This document shows, piece by piece, positions 61,366-64,000 of a DNA stretch of 64,000 nucleotides. The notes beneath the pieces are model-generated. The model made no database searches. It saw nothing but the letters and a program-made list of their open reading frames with translations, and had not been told where the DNA came from. The DNA is from Halogeometricum sp. S3BR5-2. Lineage in GTDB: Archaea; Halobacteriota; Halobacteria; Halobacteriales; Haloferacaceae. Location: NCBI RefSeq assembly GCF_031624635.1, contig NZ_JAMQOQ010000003.1, positions 553,909-617,908 of the forward strand, in the 5' to 3' direction. Position numbers and translations under genes: made by a program. The stretch's first letter is position 1; every line of letters starts with the position of its first letter.

Positions 61366-62205
61366 ATGACTCACGCTATCTCAAAATCGGACGACAAAGA
61401 TGTCGGCAGTGCCGGCATCGTTATGTTTCTTGTTCTGACGTTCGCGTGGTCATGGGGGTTCTGGGGATCGAAGATCCTTCTCGAAATGGGTGTCACCGAG
61501 GGTGTTCCGGTCCTGCCGAATCTCGGCGCGTTCGGTCCGACAGTTGCTGCGTTTCTCCTCGTCGCTTACGCGAACGGGTTCGCGGGAGCGCGTCGACTCG
61601 CTGGTCGGGCAATCCAGCTCGACTATCCCAAGCAATGGATTCTCGTGGCCCTGCTGCTCCCACTGGCGATTGTCGGTGGCGCGCTCACAGTGGCCATCGC
61701 CACCGGCACGACACCGACGTTTCCCTGGGCGGACCAACCGATTGTCCTCCTCGTCGCGTTCGGCTGGATTTTGGTACTGGGAGGACCGATCCAAGAGGAG
61801 TTCGGGTGGCGTGGCTACCTCCTCGATCCGCTCCAAGAGCGACTTACGCCGCTCGGTGGGGGTCTCGCTGTCGGACTCGTTTGGGCAGTCTGGCATCTAC
61901 CGTTGTTCTACATCCGGAGCGAGACGATCTACTACGACAATCCGTTCCTCGGGTTCGCTGTCTCCATCACCTTGCTTTCCGTGCTCATGACGTGGGTGTA
62001 CAACAGTACGAACGGAAGCCTCCTCCCGGCGCTCCTTATGCACACCTCGTGGAACTGGGCTCAGGGAATGTTCCCTATTCTCGACTCCGATCCCGCGAGC
62101 CTCGCGATGGTCGGGCTCCTCGTCGCGGCGACCCTCGTCGTGGTAGTGTATTCGGGACCGAGACGGTTAGGACAGACCGCCCGATCTGACCCTCGGACTC
62201 GGTAG
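61366..62205 (+). CDS. CPBP-family intramembrane metalloprotease
   Basis: The 279-residue protein has about eight helices. The CPBP/Abi motifs are complete: EEFGWRGYL (EExxxR, ~143-151), AVWHLPLF (His) and LLMHTSWNW (second His). In bacteria such proteins process prenylated or small peptides, or protect against own bacteriocins. The glycine-zipper gene just upstream may encode the substrate; that is inference. Confidence 0.9.
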   Translation: MTHAISKSDDKDVGSAGIVMFLVLTFAWSWGFWGSKILLEMGVTEGVPVLPNLGAFGPTVAAFLLVAYANGFAGARRLAGRAIQLDYPKQWILVALLLPLAIVGGALTVAIATGTTPTFPWADQPIVLLVAFGWILVLGGPIQEEFGWRGYLLDPLQERLTPLGGGLAVGLVWAVWHLPLFYIRSETIYYDNPFLGFAVSITLLSVLMTWVYNSTNGSLLPALLMHTSWNWAQGMFPILDSDPASLAMVGLLVAATLVVVVYSGPRRLGQTARSDPRTR

Positions 62206-62263
62206 CACAACCCACGAAGTGAACCGAGATAGTTATTGCGGGATTGTCAGATTCAGTTCACGG

Positions 62264-62419
62264 CTAACGCCGCGGGCTTTCTCCTTGAATCTCTGTAACT
62301 GTCGCAGCACTCGCTCCTAGAGCTGCAAATTCTATCGTCAGTTCGCCTTGAGCGTACTGGAATGCGAAGTAGAGGAACGAGGAAATTATTCCGAGTACAA
62401 TACTCAGATTACGATTCAT
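62264..62419 (-). CDS. Small membrane protein
   Basis: The 51-residue protein starts MNRNLSIVLGIISSFLYFAF, with one clear helix and a second weak one (ELTIEFAALGASAATV). It converges on the protease gene with a 58-base gap. The frame upstream (MLFPFHPFCHS) is not gene-like. Function unknown. Confidence 0.45.
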   Translation of the reverse strand: MNRNLSIVLGIISSFLYFAFQYAQGELTIEFAALGASAATVTEIQGESPRR

Positions 62420-62581
62420 GCTGTGACAGAACGGATGGAACGGAAAAAGCATGGGACATATCAGATTCCACTCAAACTGCTATTTATTTCCTCTATTCAG
62501 CATATTTCCAAGGCACTATCATGAGCTATGGATATCAACGGACCCAATGTGCCAGCAGACGTCCTGAGCACTGTTTCGTTC

Positions 62582-62833
62582 TCACGCTGATGTCTCTTGG
62601 TTAGAAGTGGGGTTCGACGTGTCGGTGTCGATAGGAAACGTAATCGAGAGGTCGATTGCTTCGGTTCCGTCGCGGAGAATCGGGCGTTTGCTGTTGCCAT
62701 CTGTAATGAACTCGATGACACCGAGCGCTTCGAGTTCTTTGAGGTTCCGGTGAACCTCTTTGTAATCGCGGTCGACGAGTTGAGCCGTCTCGCGAATACT
62801 CTCCGGACGTTCACTGGTGGCGCTGACGGGGCG
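62582..62833 (-). pseudogene. C-terminal half of a TumA-like (HVO_A0114-type) regulator
   Basis: The last ~83 residues read ESIRETAQLVDRDYKEVHRN, LKELEALGVIEFITDGNSKR, typical of the haloarchaeal HVO_A0114-type winged helix that pairs with TumE-like toxins. The sequence before RPVSATS does not continue the family, and no TumE gene is adjacent. A repeat-like CCTCTATTCAGCAT lies nearby at 62490-62503. Confidence 0.55.
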
Positions 62834-63560
62834 TTCGTCTCGCCCGCACACGATTCCAGACCGCGTCGGTCGCGGCGCCGTCTCAAGAGGATTTTCGAGT
62901 GGAAATGCAGGTACGAAATTCTGATATGTTATATGCTGGTCATAGTTTTGAGGGCGAAAAACGGCGTACACCCCCAGATTCACCGGACTGTGACCTCCAC
63001 TGTGCGATGTAGAAGGTCGCATCGTGGCTTCCGATCGGATGTCGGCTCTCGACTCGAACCGGAGGTTCCGGAACAGCGAATTCGGGAGTTTCAGGGATTC
63101 TCGCGTGTGTGTAGCACCGGTGGCCACGACACAGTGTTCCAGTTCGGCTGTCGTCGACGACATCAAGAATCCGACTTCGGTCGATACACCCCCTCGAGAG
63201 AGGGATGTACCGGGTTCTGAGCGTTCTTCGAGAGGGATCGAAGCCCCCATCTCGTCGAGGGACCCATTCTAGAGCGAATCGAGAATGACGTTTAGAGGGG
63301 CTGTGCGCTGGTTTCTCCGAAGTACGGGCTGCGTCACGTCTGAGACATTCGGAGGGTCGTGGCTGTCAATTGCCGGCCCGATTTGACACCGTTCACACGC
63401 TACTCCCTCCGGGAACGGGTGTCGCTGTACGATTCCGTAGACCGAATTCAGTGGTCTCGTGCCGTCGGAACGCGTTCCCAGAGGGGTGTACGATGATATC
63501 ATCGCCGAACAGTGACAGAATCGGTACCTAACCCGTCGCGCTCGAATCGGCGCTCGAAAA
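62834..63560. other. Mosaic stretch without a recognised gene
   Basis: Frames on both strands break up quickly. The part 63290-63480 in minus frame (HPFPEGVACERCQIGPAIDS) may be a small decayed gene with a CxxC pair. The part 63505-63560 is shared with 31055-31105, so it belongs to the old junction next to the coiled-coil remnant. Confidence 0.3.
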
Positions 63561-63818
63561 CTGCACGCACTCGAGAGCGAAGACACAGAAGACACCAATC
63601 AGTCCACAGAGAACCGTTCGCTACTCCGGCAGCTCGTCGAACTCCTCACCAAACTCACGAGGAGACGCACCGTCAATCAAGACGCACGTTTCATCACCCA
63701 AGATATCACGAGAGTCATAGAGTGTCTCGACTACCTGGGTAAGGAGGACGAACCCCGTGGTCTCACTGAGGGTGCGGTCTCGGCGCTCGCCGAGAGCGAG
63801 CCATCGAATTCCAGTTGA
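63561..63818 (+). pseudogene. Internally deleted coiled-coil family copy
   Basis: One open frame gives LHALESEDTEDTNQ, LLRQLVELLTKL, NQDARFITQDITRVIECLDY, LGKEDE, LTEGAVSALAESEPSNSS and stop. Compared with 143-784 it lacks the N-terminal coiled coil, ~35 residues between QDIT and RVMEFLD and ~15 before TEGAV. Both internal gaps are in frame. There is no start codon in context. Confidence 0.65.
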
Positions 63819-63921
63819 GGAACTACGAATGTTGTGACGAGACGGAAGTAGCGTGAGCGTGATAGAGCGCCCACTATAGTAACCGGTAGAACTTTTTACT
63901 CAGAGATAGTTGCAGTAGCTA

Positions 63922-64000
63922 GTGAATCATCTCGACGAGATCTCCGTCGAGGAATTGCAAGACGCTCTCGACAACGTGGACGGAAAGAAGCCGACACAAC
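63922..64000 (+). CDS. IS630-type transposase, start only (runs off the window)
   Basis: From GTG 63922 the frame reads NHLDEISVEELQDALDNVDG and KKPTQ. This matches the N-terminal helix-turn-helix of haloarchaeal IS630-type transposases. The rest lies beyond the window edge. The AT-rich stretch 63873-63921, starting near CTATAGTAACC, may be the left end of the element. Confidence 0.6.
   Translation, partial: MNHLDEISVEELQDALDNVDGKKPTQ

Overview
The window looks like haloarchaeal DNA (class Halobacteria). The proteins are acidic and Asp/Glu-rich, there is an S-layer glycoprotein with a PGF-CTERM tail, type IV pilins with the archaeal VSPVIG N-terminus, TrmB, IclR and Lrp-type regulators, ferredoxin/CDGSH proteins and haloarchaeal insertion sequences (IS6, IS1595, IS200/IS605 and IS630 types). 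The genus cannot be fixed from the sequence alone. No rRNA, tRNA, CRISPR array, replication initiator or origin was recognised.

Layout. 0-3.5 kb is a patchwork of duplicated or broken pieces: a coiled-coil/DNA-binding unit, a ferredoxin-CDGSH gene, a TnpB remnant, a minimal nucleotidyltransferase with a cut HEPN partner and an aldo/keto reductase fragment. 3.5-19.3 kb reads as stable chromosome. It holds a MacB-like ABC exporter with a secreted CARDB-type protein, a small HTH/membrane-protein pair, an IclR regulator with an SDR dehydrogenase, a second secreted CARDB-type protein with an RND/MMPL exporter and TrmB regulator, and the S-layer glycoprotein. Three promoters here share an 18-bp palindromic element (TTTTC-N7-GAAAA) just upstream of TATA-like boxes.

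19.8-64 kb is an accessory region. It contains about twenty copies of a dispersed ~85-bp inverted repeat, one of them split by a MITE-like insertion with a 9-bp target duplication. It is rich in toxin-antitoxin type modules (VapB remnant, RHH-PIN twice, Doc pair, TumA-like remnant), small HTH regulators, small membrane proteins and segmental duplications. Cargo genes include an MFS transporter, a glycosidase-like protein, a thioredoxin-reductase-like flavoprotein with a methyltransferase, two pilins, an amino-acid permease/UspA system with a Lrp-RCK regulator, a DUF234 ATPase, a lone ABC-2 permease, a zinc-independent MDR oxidoreductase, two alpha/beta hydrolases and two membrane proteases.

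Many genes in the accessory region are damaged by a single base or a stop codon next to an intact paralogue: PIN toxin, HD hydrolase, cupin, two further proteins and a PAS fragment. This points to recent duplication and decay, as on a secondary replicon or an integrated plasmid. The most unusual structures are (i) a tandem set of four perfect hairpins inserted in frame into an IS6 transposase, (ii) the repeated coiled-coil unit that keeps its structured leader and palindromic tail, and (iii) the three-promoter palindrome regulon.
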